Shown here piece by piece: positions 7,766 through 17,539 of a stretch of 64,000 nucleotides of DNA (its first letter is position 1; the number at the start of each line of letters is the position of its first letter). A program made the translations under genes and the position numbers. The notes under the pieces are model-generated. The model worked only from the letters and a program-made list of their open reading frames with translations, was not told the origin of the DNA and did not search any database. The stretch is from contig NZ_RXLP01000026.1 of the NCBI RefSeq assembly GCF_004332295.1, positions 45,558 to 109,557 on the forward strand. Direction: 5' to 3'. This DNA is from Alloscardovia theropitheci (GTDB taxonomy: Bacteria; Actinomycetota; Actinomycetes; Actinomycetales; Bifidobacteriaceae).

Positions 7766-9769
7766 TTAGAAATTAGAATCAAACCACACTTGCATTTGAC
7801 CAATCTCACGATTAGCCCATGCATAATATGGAATCAACGAAAGAGTTGTACGTTCCTCTGGTTCCACATCATGTGCATCCATATAGAGCGGAGCATCTGT
7901 CGCATCATCAACACGCTTAAGAGCAGGAATTATAACACGTTCAATTCCATTAAGTTCGTGCGCAACGTATTCGCTTGATGCATGATGAACACTCTCGCGC
8001 TCAACTCGATAGTTCCACAATGGACCTGCGTTGTCTGATTCCTCAGCACAGTAGACTACAGGGCCACGCATTACAGCAACCTTTCCAACATCATGACGCA
8101 CATTGGACTTAGAACGCATATAATGTACCGACATATCGAATTCAAGGTCGAGGACAGTTGTACCTGGCTCAAGAATAAATGAAACAAATCCATCCTCGAG
8201 AGAAGTAGACTGTGTCACATCAGTGCCATTGATTAGAAGGCTGTAGTTAGAACGCGACCACTGTGGGATACGAACCATGAATTTCACTGGTTCTGCACCT
8301 GTTGGCACGTCTACTGTCAGCTCAACATTGCCTTCCCAAGGGAAGTTTGACTTCTGAGAAACAGTTATACCATCAAAGAACTCTGCATCATTAGCAATGA
8401 ACTGATGGGCTGCTATAACTCGTTCTTCCTCTCGGACCGTATAGAGGTAACGATCAATTGAAGCAATAAAACGAGCGATATTTGCTGGACAGCATGCACA
8501 ACCAAACCATTCAGCACGATGCATCAAAACATGCGCTCTGTCTGGATTATGCTCTGACGCCTGAGGATCAGCTTCAAGTGGATTGACATAATAGAAGTGC
8601 TTTCCGTCGAGCGCGATGCCGGAGATGGCACCGTTGAAGATTTCCTTTTCAAGAACATCCGCGTATTCGCCCTTAATGGAGATATCGAGCATTTGACGCG
8701 CAAAGAAACTCATCCCGACGGAAGCACAAGATTCACCATACATTGTATCATTTGGAAGATCATAGTCGTAAGTAAATGCTTCACCTACGTGAGTAGAACC
8801 AATTCCACCAGTAAGATACATACGACGACGTACGATATCCTCCCACAAACGTTGAGCAGTTTCACGAAGCCCTTCGTCTTTGGCTAATCGTGCTACATGT
8901 GCTACACCAGTGAGCATATAAGCGACACGTACTGCATGTCCTTCAGCCGTTTGCTGCTCGCGAATTGTACGAGCTGTCTGTGTATATTCGTGGCTCCATC
9001 CCAACATCTGTGGGAAGATAGGTGTTGCGCCTGATTCACGTGCAGCACGGTTTTGATTGTCATAGAAATGAGGATCCTTACCACGTACATCAATGAAGAA
9101 TTGAGCGAGCTTGAGATAACGCTCTTCATGCGTTGCTTCATAGAGACGTGCAAGAGCAAGTTCAATTTCAGGATGCCCATCAGAACCGTGAATCTTTCCC
9201 TCTTCATCGCCGAAGTTTTCATCTAGACAATCAGCCATTTTACGGGCAATATTGAGAGCCTGCTCATTACCGGTCACTTCATAATACGCTACACCTGCTT
9301 CAATGTAATGCCCCATGACATACATTTCATGGCTTTGCTGAAGCTGACTAAAGCGAGGGCGAGCATTATATGAGCCCGACTTAATTTGGAATGGTGTATC
9401 AAGATAGCCATCCTCATCCTGAGCACGCGCAATTAAATCGATTAGTTCATCGCAAATCTTCTTCAATTCAGGATTATTATCATACGCTAATGCATACGCA
9501 GCTTCTTCGAGCCACTTATAAACATCTGAATCCTGGAAAACCATACCATTGAAATCTGCATTTTCATCACCAGCAACGACACGCAAGTTTCGTACTGCAT
9601 GGCTCCATTCGTGAGAGAGAGCTTCTACTTCTACTCCAGAAGGATCTTCTGGTATATCAATTTGCTGTTCATCATTGATAACAGCCCACTGATACGGAAT
9701 AACTTCTTTGGCAACATTCTCGCGGTATTGCTTCCAGAAAGGAGAAGTAACTGTAACATTCGCAACCAT
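7766..9769 (-). CDS. GH127 beta-L-arabinofuranosidase (HypBA1-like)
   Basis: This 667-residue cytoplasmic enzyme (no signal peptide) matches family GH127 in length and motifs. The zinc-thiolate site is intact: GEAF with Glu330 as likely acid/base, YGESC with Glu346 and Cys348, and GCACCPAN with Cys426 as likely nucleophile and Cys427. These match HypBA1 residues E322, E338, C340, C417 and C418 with an offset of 8-9. The known reaction is release of L-arabinose from Araf-beta-1,2-Araf of plant hydroxyproline-rich glycoproteins. It is cotranscribed with the GPH symporter, with GGAAG before the ATG and a GAAAATTTTC site in the promoter region. Exact linkage specificity is inferred. Confidence 0.93.
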   Translation of the reverse strand: MVANVTVTSPFWKQYRENVAKEVIPYQWAVINDEQQIDIPEDPSGVEVEALSHEWSHAVRNLRVVAGDENADFNGMVFQDSDVYKWLEEAAYALAYDNNPELKKICDELIDLIARAQDEDGYLDTPFQIKSGSYNARPRFSQLQQSHEMYVMGHYIEAGVAYYEVTGNEQALNIARKMADCLDENFGDEEGKIHGSDGHPEIELALARLYEATHEERYLKLAQFFIDVRGKDPHFYDNQNRAARESGATPIFPQMLGWSHEYTQTARTIREQQTAEGHAVRVAYMLTGVAHVARLAKDEGLRETAQRLWEDIVRRRMYLTGGIGSTHVGEAFTYDYDLPNDTMYGESCASVGMSFFARQMLDISIKGEYADVLEKEIFNGAISGIALDGKHFYYVNPLEADPQASEHNPDRAHVLMHRAEWFGCACCPANIARFIASIDRYLYTVREEERVIAAHQFIANDAEFFDGITVSQKSNFPWEGNVELTVDVPTGAEPVKFMVRIPQWSRSNYSLLINGTDVTQSTSLEDGFVSFILEPGTTVLDLEFDMSVHYMRSKSNVRHDVGKVAVMRGPVVYCAEESDNAGPLWNYRVERESVHHASSEYVAHELNGIERVIIPALKRVDDATDAPLYMDAHDVEPEERTTLSLIPYYAWANREIGQMQVWFDSNF

Positions 9770-9839
9770 GTTGTCTTCCTTTCGCCATTGATTATTGTTA
9801 TTATTTGTTGAGAAAAATCCGTCTCTTTCCTACTTCTAT

Positions 9840-9870
9840 ATAATAAAGATGTGATTTCGATTGATTGCAA
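9840..9870 (-). promoter_or_regulatory. Candidate promoter of the GH127 operon
   Basis: On the minus strand TATTAT (complement of 9840-9845) is a good -10, with TTGCAA (9865-9870) upstream at a long 19-base spacing. The operator candidate at 9885-9894 lies just upstream of the -35. Confidence 0.35.
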
Positions 9871-9884
9871 AAGTACACAGTTGC

Positions 9885-9894
9885 GAAAATTTTC
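9885..9894. promoter_or_regulatory. GAAAATTTTC operator candidate, copy 3
   Basis: The core sits within TGCGAAAATTTTCC (9882-9895), matching the left half of the 18-bp palindrome at 4893. A further TTTCGCAT half-site follows at 9924-9931. It links the GH127 operon to the regulator at 4977. Confidence 0.55.
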
Positions 9895-9931
9895 CTATTT
9901 TTTTATTCTGTTTTCGCTCGAAGTTTCGCAT

Positions 9932-10209
9932 GATTTATAATGTTTTCTAGTCACATTATGCTATTTGAAAACATATGAAATCATGAAGATACACTAAAAC
10001 CAACAACGGATGCCTAGGCTAGTTCTAACTTTAATATACAATAAGATCTCACTCACACATGAAAATTCATTATTCGCTTGAGTTCTTTTGGACTCTGATT
10101 AATGGACCTGAAGTTGCTCGTCTTAATGGAATAATAACTATTTTGCTGAGTAGCCGTTTCATGTCATCCACTCATTAACTATTGACTAGCATATTTCCAA
10201 TATGTAAGA
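9932..10209. other. Intergenic stretch without recognised gene
   Basis: AT-rich spacer between the GH127 promoter region and the tRNA-Ser gene. No credible coding frame, RNA gene or repeat was found. Confidence 0.5.
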
Positions 10210-10235
10210 CCCCTCCCGAAACGCTTCGAGAGGGG
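10210..10235 (-). terminator. Terminator after tRNA-Ser(CGA)
   Basis: CCCCTC (10210-10215) pairs with GAGGGG (10230-10235), with an inner CGAA/TTCG pair. It lies eight bases past the tRNA 3' end; the U-run (TCTTACAT) is weak. Confidence 0.5.
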
Positions 10236-10242
10236 CTGAATG

Positions 10243-10328
10243 CGGATGATAAGGGATTTGAACCCTTGGAGGTGTTTAGCCTCACACGATTTCGAGTCGT
10301 GCTCCTTCGACCGCTCGGACAATCATCC
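10243..10328 (-). tRNA. tRNA-Ser (anticodon CGA)
   Basis: This 86-nt class II tRNA has acceptor stem GGATGAT/ATCATCC, anticodon arm CACGA-CTCGAAA-TCGTG giving CGA (reads UCG), a long variable arm and T-loop TTCAAAT. The discriminator is G, as in serine tRNAs, and CCA is not encoded. Confidence 0.95.
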
Positions 10329-10460
10329 TTGTTTGCATCTTTTCGATTTTCATCTGTAAAATGCGAACTTTTTAAGTATGCCACAAGATAGCGAAAAACG
10401 CTAATTTATTAGTGTTGGTGAGTCAAGATTTAGCACCCGTTTTCATCTTGACAGCAGGTA

Positions 10461-11417
10461 TTAATCCAAACTCCGCACCGCTCTAATCGCGTTAGCACGT
10501 TCTTCTAACAATCCGTCTTCTGGGTAATTCACTCGTTCTAGAGTTAATCCACATGCAGGAGCCGGTCCAGTCAAACCTTCACGCTGAGGATGCGCGACCT
10601 TATCAGCAAACCACTGAACAGTTTTCTTTCCACGACCTACCGCTATGCTCGCACCTACGAGTGAGCGGACCATGTTCCGAGCAAACGCATCAGCGATAAT
10701 TGTGAAAGTCAAAAGTCCTGATTCTGCAAACTCAATCTCGTAAGCACTTTCATCAGTTCTTGGATCAGCTCCTACGGCCTGAGTGTCTAGACTATCCGCT
10801 CCCCCATGATAAATATTCATCGGTGTAAGATTCATGTCCGGTACGCGCTGCCAACGCGCAAATTTAACTTCACGAATAGTTGTCCCTCCCGGATTAGGAA
10901 GAGCGAATGATCCGAAATCGTGCAGTCCGATCGTAGATGACACCGCTTCGTTCATTGCTTCAACGTCAAGAGTATCGTCTATTCGCAAAACCATATTACG
11001 CAATCGTGGATCTGCGTGAGCTAATTCATCCGCGACCCTATACACATAAACTCTGTCTGAAGCCGAGAATCGGGCATCAAAACCATGTACCGCTTCCTCA
11101 ACCGAGTAAATCGTTATATCGTCAGGAACGATTCTTCGAATTCTTCTAAATAGCGCTTGTGTTCCTGAAACATCATGCATATGTCCAATAGCCCGGTTCA
11201 ACACATCATCATCTACATCGATATGACATACTTGACCACTAGCATGTACACCTGCATCTGTGCGCCCAGCTACAGTGAGACAAACGTCAGAGGAATCAAG
11301 CCTAAGCACTTTAGCAATTGCAGCTTCAACTTCGCCCTGAACCGTTCGTTGATCAGCCTGGCGAGCCCAACCGTGAAACTGCGTACCGTCATACGCTAGA
11401 TCAATCCTCAATCGCAT
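10461..11417 (-). CDS. truA: tRNA pseudouridine(38-40) synthase TruA
   Basis: This 318-residue enzyme converts uridines 38-40 in the tRNA anticodon arm to pseudouridine. The catalytic motif GRTDAGVHA places the nucleophilic Asp at residue 54, and the N-terminus (RLRIDLAYDGTQFHGWARQ) is typical. It is longer than the roughly 260-270 residues of many homologs because of an insertion around residues 200-225. truA commonly follows rplQ in this superoperon; here a clear terminator and about 440 bases separate them, so it probably has its own promoter. Confidence 0.95.
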   Translation of the reverse strand: MRLRIDLAYDGTQFHGWARQADQRTVQGEVEAAIAKVLRLDSSDVCLTVAGRTDAGVHASGQVCHIDVDDDVLNRAIGHMHDVSGTQALFRRIRRIVPDDITIYSVEEAVHGFDARFSASDRVYVYRVADELAHADPRLRNMVLRIDDTLDVEAMNEAVSSTIGLHDFGSFALPNPGGTTIREVKFARWQRVPDMNLTPMNIYHGGADSLDTQAVGADPRTDESAYEIEFAESGLLTFTIIADAFARNMVRSLVGASIAVGRGKKTVQWFADKVAHPQREGLTGPAPACGLTLERVNYPEDGLLEERANAIRAVRSLD

Positions 11418-11804
11418 AGGAATTATTGTATGCGATACTTTGTACGCACGGTGTCATGTAGTTCAGATCAATCATATAATTCTGATAGAAAAGTGTGTGA
11501 ACAGCTAAGCAGTCCTACCTGCGAATGATTCCATACTTTTCTATTTCTATCCAATTCGATCCACTCTTGAGCAAAACAGGTCGTTTCTTTGCCACAATTT
11601 ACGATTACGATTCATTAAAGTGACCCCTTCTGCACAAAAGCACGGGAATATACGCATAATCGACAAAACAACGAGGCTTCCGACAAGAAAACCTCGAACA
11701 TCGTTAAAATTCGTATTTCAAATACCCAATATCAACTTTAGTCATCATCGTCAAGCATCATCGTCCAATATCGATGCAAGTATCAAACACCCGCAAATAA
11801 AAAG
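11418..11804. other. Intergenic region between rplQ and truA
   Basis: About 390 bases with no recognised gene. It should contain the truA promoter on the minus strand, but no box is convincing. A 5-bp CGAGG/CCTCG inverted pair at 11672-11696 is too weak to name. Confidence 0.4.
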
Positions 11805-11838
11805 TTGAGCCCAGCACACTTTCGTGTACCAGGCTCAA
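11805..11838 (-). terminator. Terminator of the alpha operon (after rplQ)
   Basis: TTGAGCC (11805-11811) pairs with GGCTCAA (11832-11838), with an inner ACAC/GTGT helix. On the minus strand it runs into CTTTTTATTTG. It lies 22 bases past the rplQ stop. Confidence 0.8.
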
Positions 11839-11859
11839 ATTTCGAATAGTTTATCTTAA

Positions 11860-12354
11860 CTACTCTGCAACTTCTTCAGTAGTTTCCTCAGCTGCTGCTT
11901 CTGCTTCAACTGGAGTTTCTTCTACTTCTTCAGCTACCTTTTCTGCAACCTTAACTGCAGCTTCAGCTTCCTTAACAGCAGCCTTCTTAGGGGATACTGG
12001 TTCGGTTACGAGCTCGATTACAGCCATTGCTGCGTTATCACCCTGTCGTGGAGCAATCTTAACGATGCGGGTGTAGCCACCTTCACGCTGTTCCATCTGC
12101 TCTGCAATCACTGTGAAGAGTGCGTGTACAACAGACTTGTTGCGAATCACGCGCATCACGCGACGGCGAGAGTGCAAATCACCACGCTTAGCAAGGGTGA
12201 TAAGGCGCTCTGCAAGTGGACGCAAACGCTTTGCCTTTGGCAAAGTAGTGGTAATGCGACCGTTCTGGAACAGGCTTGTAGCCATGTTCGCGAGCATAAG
12301 ACGCTCATGTGCTGGGCTTGAAGCCAGACGTGGGCCCTTCTTTGGTCTTGGCAT
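11860..12354 (-). CDS. rplQ: 50S ribosomal protein L17
   Basis: The L17 core is at residues 1-120 ([36 protein letters not shown]). After it comes an Ala/Glu/Val-rich acidic tail of about 45 residues, a low-complexity extension seen in actinobacterial L17 and probably disordered. It lies downstream of rpoA and is last in the alpha operon. Confidence 0.97.
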   Translation of the reverse strand: MPRPKKGPRLASSPAHERLMLANMATSLFQNGRITTTLPKAKRLRPLAERLITLAKRGDLHSRRRVMRVIRNKSVVHALFTVIAEQMEQREGGYTRIVKIAPRQGDNAAMAVIELVTEPVSPKKAAVKEAEAAVKVAEKVAEEVEETPVEAEAAAEETTEEVAE

Positions 12355-12471
12355 TTTTGTTCTCCTTATCCGACACAGGTGGGCATAAGCCCGAACATCT
12401 GAGTCGGGTTTTAAATTATGACGATGGTATTCTTACCAAACGATTTCTCATTACTGCGACGAACGCAATAA

Positions 12472-13467
12472 TTACATATCATCTGGAGTAAAGAATGTAC
12501 CACCTTCAAGGTCTACCGGATTGAATCCCAATGGAGAAGCTTTCAAGGAAAGACCACGTTCTTCGAGCTTTTCCTTAACTTCATCAATGGACTTCATACC
12601 GAAATTACGGATATCAAGCAAATCCTGCTCAGTACGCTTGACAAGCTCACCAACAGTGTGAATACCTTCACGCTTGAGGCAGTTGTATGAACGCTGTGTA
12701 AGGTTGAGATCCTCAATTGGAATCTCAAGTTCTGGGTCACTTTCTTCTACTACTGGAGCAGAACCGACCTCAATACCTTCAGCTTCTTCATTCAACTCAC
12801 GTGCGAGACCGAAGAGCTCTACCAAAGTAGAACCTGCGGAAGCTACAGCATCGCGAGGAGAAATTGCCTGCTTGGTTTCTACGTCAAGAATAAGCTTGTC
12901 GAAGTCAGTGCGCTGATCAACGCGGGTTGCTTCAACCTTATAGCTTACTTTCAATACTGGTGAATAAATCGAATCAACAGGAATACGACCGATTTCATCG
13001 CCATCCTGCTTGTTCATCTGAGCTGGAACGTAGCCACGGCCACGCTCTACTGTGAACTCAATTTCCAATTCGCCATCTTCTGCGAGAGTTGCGATATGCA
13101 AATCTGGATTCGCTACAACGACACCAGCAACCTCAGTGATATCACCTGCGGTAACTTCACCTTCGCCACTCTTGTGCAAATAAATGGTAACTGGCTCGTC
13201 ATATTCACTAGTGAGCACAATCCCCTTGATATTGAGGAGGATTTCGGTTACATCTTCTTTTACACCTGGCAGAGTTGTGAACTCATGCAAAGCACCTGAG
13301 ATGCGAACCGATGTCACTGCGGCACCTGGAATGGAGCTCAAAAGCGTACGACGCAAAGAGTTACCCAAAGTGTAGCCAAAGCCTGGTTCCAATGGAGTGA
13401 AAGTAAAGCGTGAACGCTGAGGATTAATAACTTCCTCTGTCAGTGACGGACGTTGTGCAATAAGCAC
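12472..13467 (-). CDS. rpoA: DNA-directed RNA polymerase subunit alpha
   Basis: This 331-residue protein has the N-terminal dimerisation/assembly domain ([20 protein letters not shown] at about 21-40) and, after a Glu-rich linker, the C-terminal domain that contacts activators and UP elements ([31 protein letters not shown]). It lies between rpsK and rplQ. No rpsD is found between rpsK and rpoA, unlike in many other actinobacteria. Confidence 0.98.
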   Translation of the reverse strand: MLIAQRPSLTEEVINPQRSRFTFTPLEPGFGYTLGNSLRRTLLSSIPGAAVTSVRISGALHEFTTLPGVKEDVTEILLNIKGIVLTSEYDEPVTIYLHKSGEGEVTAGDITEVAGVVVANPDLHIATLAEDGELEIEFTVERGRGYVPAQMNKQDGDEIGRIPVDSIYSPVLKVSYKVEATRVDQRTDFDKLILDVETKQAISPRDAVASAGSTLVELFGLARELNEEAEGIEVGSAPVVEESDPELEIPIEDLNLTQRSYNCLKREGIHTVGELVKRTEQDLLDIRNFGMKSIDEVKEKLEERGLSLKASPLGFNPVDLEGGTFFTPDDM

Positions 13468-13545
13468 CTTCGTATCCTTTCAGCTTAAGACCAGTGTGCA
13501 CTTCCTGATCTTCGCGGGTTGGACTAATAATTGTCTGTCTTGTGC

Positions 13546-13944
13546 TCAGACGCGGCGACGCTTTGGAGGGCGTACACCATTATGTGCCTGTGGTGTTACG
13601 TCAGAGATTGATCCGACTTCGAGACCAGCAGACTGGAGGGAACGGATTGCGGTTTCGCGACCGGAACCTGGACCCTTAACAAATACATCAACCTTCTTGA
13701 CACCGTGTTCCTGTGCCTTACGAGCTGCAGCTTCTGCTGCCATACCTGCTGCGTAAGGTGTGGACTTACGGGAGCCCTTGAAGCCTACATCGCCACCAGA
13801 TGCCCAGGAGATAACTGCACCTGAAGGATCTGTAATGGAGATAATAGTGTTATTGAATGTGGACTTAATATGCGCTTGGCCGACTGGAACCGACTTACGG
13901 TCCTTACGACGAGGCTTGCGCGTGGCTTGCTTTGCAGCTGCCAT
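13546..13944 (-). CDS. rpsK: 30S ribosomal protein S11
   Basis: 132 residues, with the family blocks [20 protein letters not shown] and [18 protein letters not shown] and the basic C-terminus [11 protein letters not shown]. It is a platform protein near the mRNA exit path, lying between rpsM and rpoA. Confidence 0.98.
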   Translation of the reverse strand: MAAAKQATRKPRRKDRKSVPVGQAHIKSTFNNTIISITDPSGAVISWASGGDVGFKGSRKSTPYAAGMAAEAAARKAQEHGVKKVDVFVKGPGSGRETAIRSLQSAGLEVGSISDVTPQAHNGVRPPKRRRV

Positions 13945-14012
13945 GAGAGACCCTCATTTCCTTATAGCTTATATGTAATGTAAGCGATGCCTGTTACAGC
14001 GTGGCTTATGTA

Positions 14013-14390
14013 CTACTTAGTAGCCTTCTTCTTTCCAGCAACTGTGCGCTTTGGACCCTTACGAGTACGTGCGTTAGTCTTGGTACGCTGGCCGCGCACT
14101 GGGAGGTGACGGCGATGGCGCATACCCTGATAAGAATTAATCTGAATCTTACGACGAATATCTGCATCGATTTCACGGCGCAAATCACCTTCGATTTGGT
14201 AATTTGCTTCGATGTAATCACGGAGCTGAATAAGCTGTTCGTCGGTGAGGTCCTTTACACGAATATCTGGAGAAATACCAGTTGCTTCGAGTGTCTCCTT
14301 AGCGCGAGTGCGGCCCACACCAAAGATATAGGTGAGAGCGATTTCAATGCGCTTCTCATTAGGGATGTCGACTCCGGCAAGACGTGCCAT
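14013..14390 (-). CDS. rpsM: 30S ribosomal protein S13
   Basis: 125 residues. It starts [19 protein letters not shown] and carries the [11 protein letters not shown] helix-hairpin-helix, the [14 protein letters not shown] block and a lysine-rich tail that contacts P-site tRNA. The 154-base gap to rpmJ upstream contains only short hairpins. Confidence 0.98.
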   Translation of the reverse strand: MARLAGVDIPNEKRIEIALTYIFGVGRTRAKETLEATGISPDIRVKDLTDEQLIQLRDYIEANYQIEGDLRREIDADIRRKIQINSYQGMRHRRHLPVRGQRTKTNARTRKGPKRTVAGKKKATK

Positions 14391-14544
14391 CTTCGAATTC
14401 CTTTTCTGTTCTACGGGGGTCGTGCACTAAATCCTCCGCCCTATTGGCGGCTCAAGCCTCCGTACTTGAGGTTCAGCTGCATTCTTTTTTATTGCGAACG
14501 CAGTCTGTGATTTAGCGCCTTATTGTGGTCGCTGTGACCTGCTA

Positions 14545-14661
14545 CTAGCCCTGACGCTGCTTATGGCGTGGGTTTGCGTTGCAGATTACCATTACGCGAC
14601 CGTGACGGCGAATCACGCGGCAAGAGTCGCAGATACGCTTAACACTTGGGCTAACCTTCAT
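14545..14661 (-). CDS. rpmJ: 50S ribosomal protein L36
   Basis: 38 residues starting [14 protein letters not shown] and ending KQRQG, with AAAGGA upstream of the ATG. Zinc-ribbon ligands Cys11, Cys14 and Cys27 are present. The next segment reads CNANPRH, so the His ligand falls at residue 33 instead of the usual 32. That is a one-residue insertion relative to the common 37-residue form. It sits in its usual place between infA and rpsM. Confidence 0.96.
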   Translation of the reverse strand: MKVSPSVKRICDSCRVIRRHGRVMVICNANPRHKQRQG

Positions 14662-14673
14662 GGGGTTTTTCCT

Positions 14674-14892
14674 TTACTTGTAACGGTATGTAATACGACC
14701 GCGAGTCAAATCGTATGGGCTCATTTCCAGAACCACACGATCTTGCGGAAGAATGCGAATGTAATTCTTTCGCATCTTTCCCGAGATAGTAGCCAAAACG
14801 ATATGCTTGTTTTCTAACTCGACACGGAACATTGCATTTGGCAACGCCTCAACAACTTGTCCCTCGACTTCGATAACACCGTCTTTAGCCAT
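14674..14892 (-). CDS. infA: Translation initiation factor IF-1
   Basis: 72 residues from [13 protein letters not shown] to YRYK, a single OB-fold ([29 protein letters not shown]). The ATG at 14892 is chosen over one nine bases upstream because it gives the universal MAKDG start and has GAGG just upstream. It lies 12 bases before rpmJ and starts the transcription unit that follows the lemA-DUF2207 insertion. Confidence 0.97.
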   Translation of the reverse strand: MAKDGVIEVEGQVVEALPNAMFRVELENKHIVLATISGKMRKNYIRILPQDRVVLEMSPYDLTRGRITYRYK

Positions 14893-14964
14893 TGGCCTCA
14901 TTCCTCGCTAGATTACTAGAGTATTTTCTTGTGAAAACACACCAACTAAAAATGATAACAGAAC

Positions 14965-14993
14965 GCGCGGACTACATTTCCTGCAGTCCGCGC
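14965..14993 (-). terminator. GC-rich hairpin between the DUF2207 gene and infA
   Basis: GCGCGGACT (14965-14973) pairs with AGTCCGCGC (14985-14993). The minus-strand follow-on (GTTCTGTTATC) is a weak U-run. It probably ends the lemA-DUF2207 unit and insulates infA. Confidence 0.55.
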
Positions 14994-15052
14994 ATGTGCG
15001 GTTTGTTTATAGTATATCGGTTGGATAGTACACGAATCTCAAATATTTTGTT

Positions 15053-17374
15053 TTAGCGTCCACCGAAGCTTCCACCACCAGCACCACCGCCAGATCCACC
15101 GAAGCTTCCACCACTTCCACCGAAGGATGAACTACCTGAACTCGTTGCCGGGTTAACTGTAGCCGTATTGAAATCGGATTGGATATTATTAAGACTACTA
15201 TTAAACGAACTCATAAAATTATCCATACTGGAGAAATCTGGTCCGACGTTTGACCATGGGCTGTTCATTGCATATCCATTTGTACTTCCTACATCCATTG
15301 GAGTTGAATGATAATGTGGCATCCACATCCACTGAGTTGGATAATACGGAACGTCGTCCATTGCTTCAGGATTATTCACGGCGATATTCATTGCGGTCTG
15401 TCTCATCGCACGTGCTACCTTATCGCTCATTCCAAATGCTGCAGCATATACAAGATAGCGATCCCACAGTTTCATCTCTTCGATTCCACGATCACTAAAG
15501 TCGCTAAAATCTTCAAGATATTGAGCAAGACCCTTAACCTGTCCGACAAGTTGGTTGTCACGGTCACGAAGAATAAATCGTGAACCATACCCTTTAAGCC
15601 ACCCACACGCGCCCGCAACCATAAGACCTGTAATGATAAATCCAGCAAAGTAGCTGCCCATAAGATTCATCGCAACAATTGCAAAAGCCAAATAGATCAT
15701 CGCCAATACAGTTGGCAAACTATTAAGCAGGAAAGATGTCTTAGTAATAGCCAGCTGAGTAAACTCAGACCTAAATATCATGTACATGTTATTAATGGTG
15801 GTTGCGCGTCGTTTATTATATTTCTTCGCGACCTTCTTGATATCCCTATCGCTGAAAATTAGCGTATTACGTTCAGTAGCAATGTCCAAAAGAACATTTA
15901 ATAGCTGTGCTTCAGACGCGCTCAGGTGCTTGCTCGAAGCAAATTTCATATCAAATGCTTCTTGAGAAAGCACATATGCTACAGAGCGTGAAGAACTTGA
16001 AGAGGACTGCGAAATTGTCTGATACGCCGCCGCTACATTTTGATCAGACATACCCGCTTGCTCACCTCGAGTCATGAACTTTGTCAAAGATCCCATTTGA
16101 TTATCCAAATTAGCCGAAGAAGCAAAATCGAGAGGTAGAGACTGATACTGTGACGCGTCTCCCGGAAGTATATAAATTGCTTTCTTAGACATCAAAGAAA
16201 GCATGGTAGCACTCAGTGCTCTATTCGTAATCTTCTTATCCGTATAATTTTCTCCCTTAAGAACCGCGTAAATCTGCGCAGCTGCAGCTGGCGATACTGG
16301 CACTGGCTCGCGGAAATAGATTACATCGCCATGATATTGCGCATAACGGCGTGTGGTAATAGCTCCATAGATGAGCCATAGGGTCAAAATTATCGCTACT
16401 AGGACTGACAGACCAAAAATAGCTATTCGCGCAGTAGCTGCTCCTCGCTGTGCCGATATAGCATCATTGTATTCTTGACGCTCTTGAGAAATAACCTTTT
16501 CCACAGAACCCGATACATTTTGTCGTGTCATTTGACTAAGTACTGCATCATCGGCTTGATAGAGCATTACAAAATCAACATGCTCATTTGTCTTAACAGG
16601 CTTAGCTGAGAAAGTAAACTTTTGTTCGCTTTCTTTCTTTACGCGACCATTGCCCGAATAATGCATCCATAGCCATCCGCGCGTTGAAGAGCTTGAATAC
16701 GTGATGGAACCGCTTAAATTATCAATCGGAATAGAGTTATCATCTGAAATTAGCTCAATCTTGGAATATGCACCGTCTCGTAGTGCTGTAGATACATTCT
16801 TCCATGTCATTTCGATTTCGAAAATTTGGACGCCACTGTCTGTCCTAGGGATATTCCAACCGAGTTCTACAGAACGCTCAGTCGCCGTTAAACTGGAAGA
16901 TTCAGAATTATTGAGAGACAAACCGTTGTCATCTGTAATATCTTCGTTAGTATTAATATCTCGAAGATACCATGTCTTAGCGGCCACACTGTCCCAATCA
17001 TAGAGCGATACCCTATCAGTATCAACATCTTTGAAACTAGCACGAGTGTATGTGTCTCCGCTAGTAACATCCTTTACCGAAATACCAGTAATATTTGTCA
17101 AATCTGATTGACGTAGCTGATATTTCTGGAAAAGCTGACGCCATGATCGTCCACGATCTTGCATGTTAACTGTAACAGTTTGCTTAATTCGAACGTCACC
17201 ATTGTCAAGAGTAGTTATGTCGTAGTTAAGATTACTGTAACTTAAAAGTGTATCCGTGTCCTCTTCAACACGAGCGTTTCGGAAGGAACCAAATACTAGG
17301 CCAGCACACAGAATGAATACAAAGACGTACACTATCGCCATGCCTATACCACGTGCCATACGCGAAATATTCAT
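15053..17374 (-). CDS. DUF2207 family membrane protein with Gly/Ser-rich tail
   Basis: This 773-residue protein has an N-terminal membrane or signal segment (about residues 10-30) and a beta-rich extracytoplasmic domain (YDITTLDNGDVRIKQTVTV; VELGWNIPRTDSGVQIFEIEMTW). A membrane helix follows near residue 315, then a cytoplasmic region and a pair of helices near 555-600. It ends in a low-complexity tail of SFGGSGG units. The architecture fits DUF2207 (YtfJ/YciQ-like) proteins, whose function is unknown and which are often encoded beside LemA, as here. This pair interrupts the usual adk-infA junction of the ribosomal superoperon. Confidence 0.85.
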   Translation of the reverse strand: MNISRMARGIGMAIVYVFVFILCAGLVFGSFRNARVEEDTDTLLSYSNLNYDITTLDNGDVRIKQTVTVNMQDRGRSWRQLFQKYQLRQSDLTNITGISVKDVTSGDTYTRASFKDVDTDRVSLYDWDSVAAKTWYLRDINTNEDITDDNGLSLNNSESSSLTATERSVELGWNIPRTDSGVQIFEIEMTWKNVSTALRDGAYSKIELISDDNSIPIDNLSGSITYSSSSTRGWLWMHYSGNGRVKKESEQKFTFSAKPVKTNEHVDFVMLYQADDAVLSQMTRQNVSGSVEKVISQERQEYNDAISAQRGAATARIAIFGLSVLVAIILTLWLIYGAITTRRYAQYHGDVIYFREPVPVSPAAAAQIYAVLKGENYTDKKITNRALSATMLSLMSKKAIYILPGDASQYQSLPLDFASSANLDNQMGSLTKFMTRGEQAGMSDQNVAAAYQTISQSSSSSSRSVAYVLSQEAFDMKFASSKHLSASEAQLLNVLLDIATERNTLIFSDRDIKKVAKKYNKRRATTINNMYMIFRSEFTQLAITKTSFLLNSLPTVLAMIYLAFAIVAMNLMGSYFAGFIITGLMVAGACGWLKGYGSRFILRDRDNQLVGQVKGLAQYLEDFSDFSDRGIEEMKLWDRYLVYAAAFGMSDKVARAMRQTAMNIAVNNPEAMDDVPYYPTQWMWMPHYHSTPMDVGSTNGYAMNSPWSNVGPDFSSMDNFMSSFNSSLNNIQSDFNTATVNPATSSGSSSFGGSGGSFGGSGGGAGGGSFGGR

Positions 17375-17539
17375 GTTCTTCTCTCTCTCAATGAATTTTC
17401 TAATATACTCGATGAACTGACTTATACAATAAAATTGTAATAACTGCTTTATTTAATGAATAAATCTTCTGTGCTATATATAGATACACTAATCGGATCT
17501 ACACGACTATACGCATAGACCCGATTCAAGTGCTTTGCG

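Noticed and set aside
10422-10452. GTCAAGAT/ATCTTGAC inverted repeat as truA terminator
   Set aside because: Eight-bp arms with a 15-base loop and no T-run; too weak to call.
12354-13546. Missing rpsD between rpsK and rpoA
   Set aside because: I considered a deletion, but bifidobacteria commonly encode S4 elsewhere, so this is ordinary.
14393-14544. Hairpins in the rpmJ-rpsM gap as a terminator
   Set aside because: CCGCC/GGCGG and neighbouring short stems have no following T-run on the minus strand, and the genes belong to one operon.
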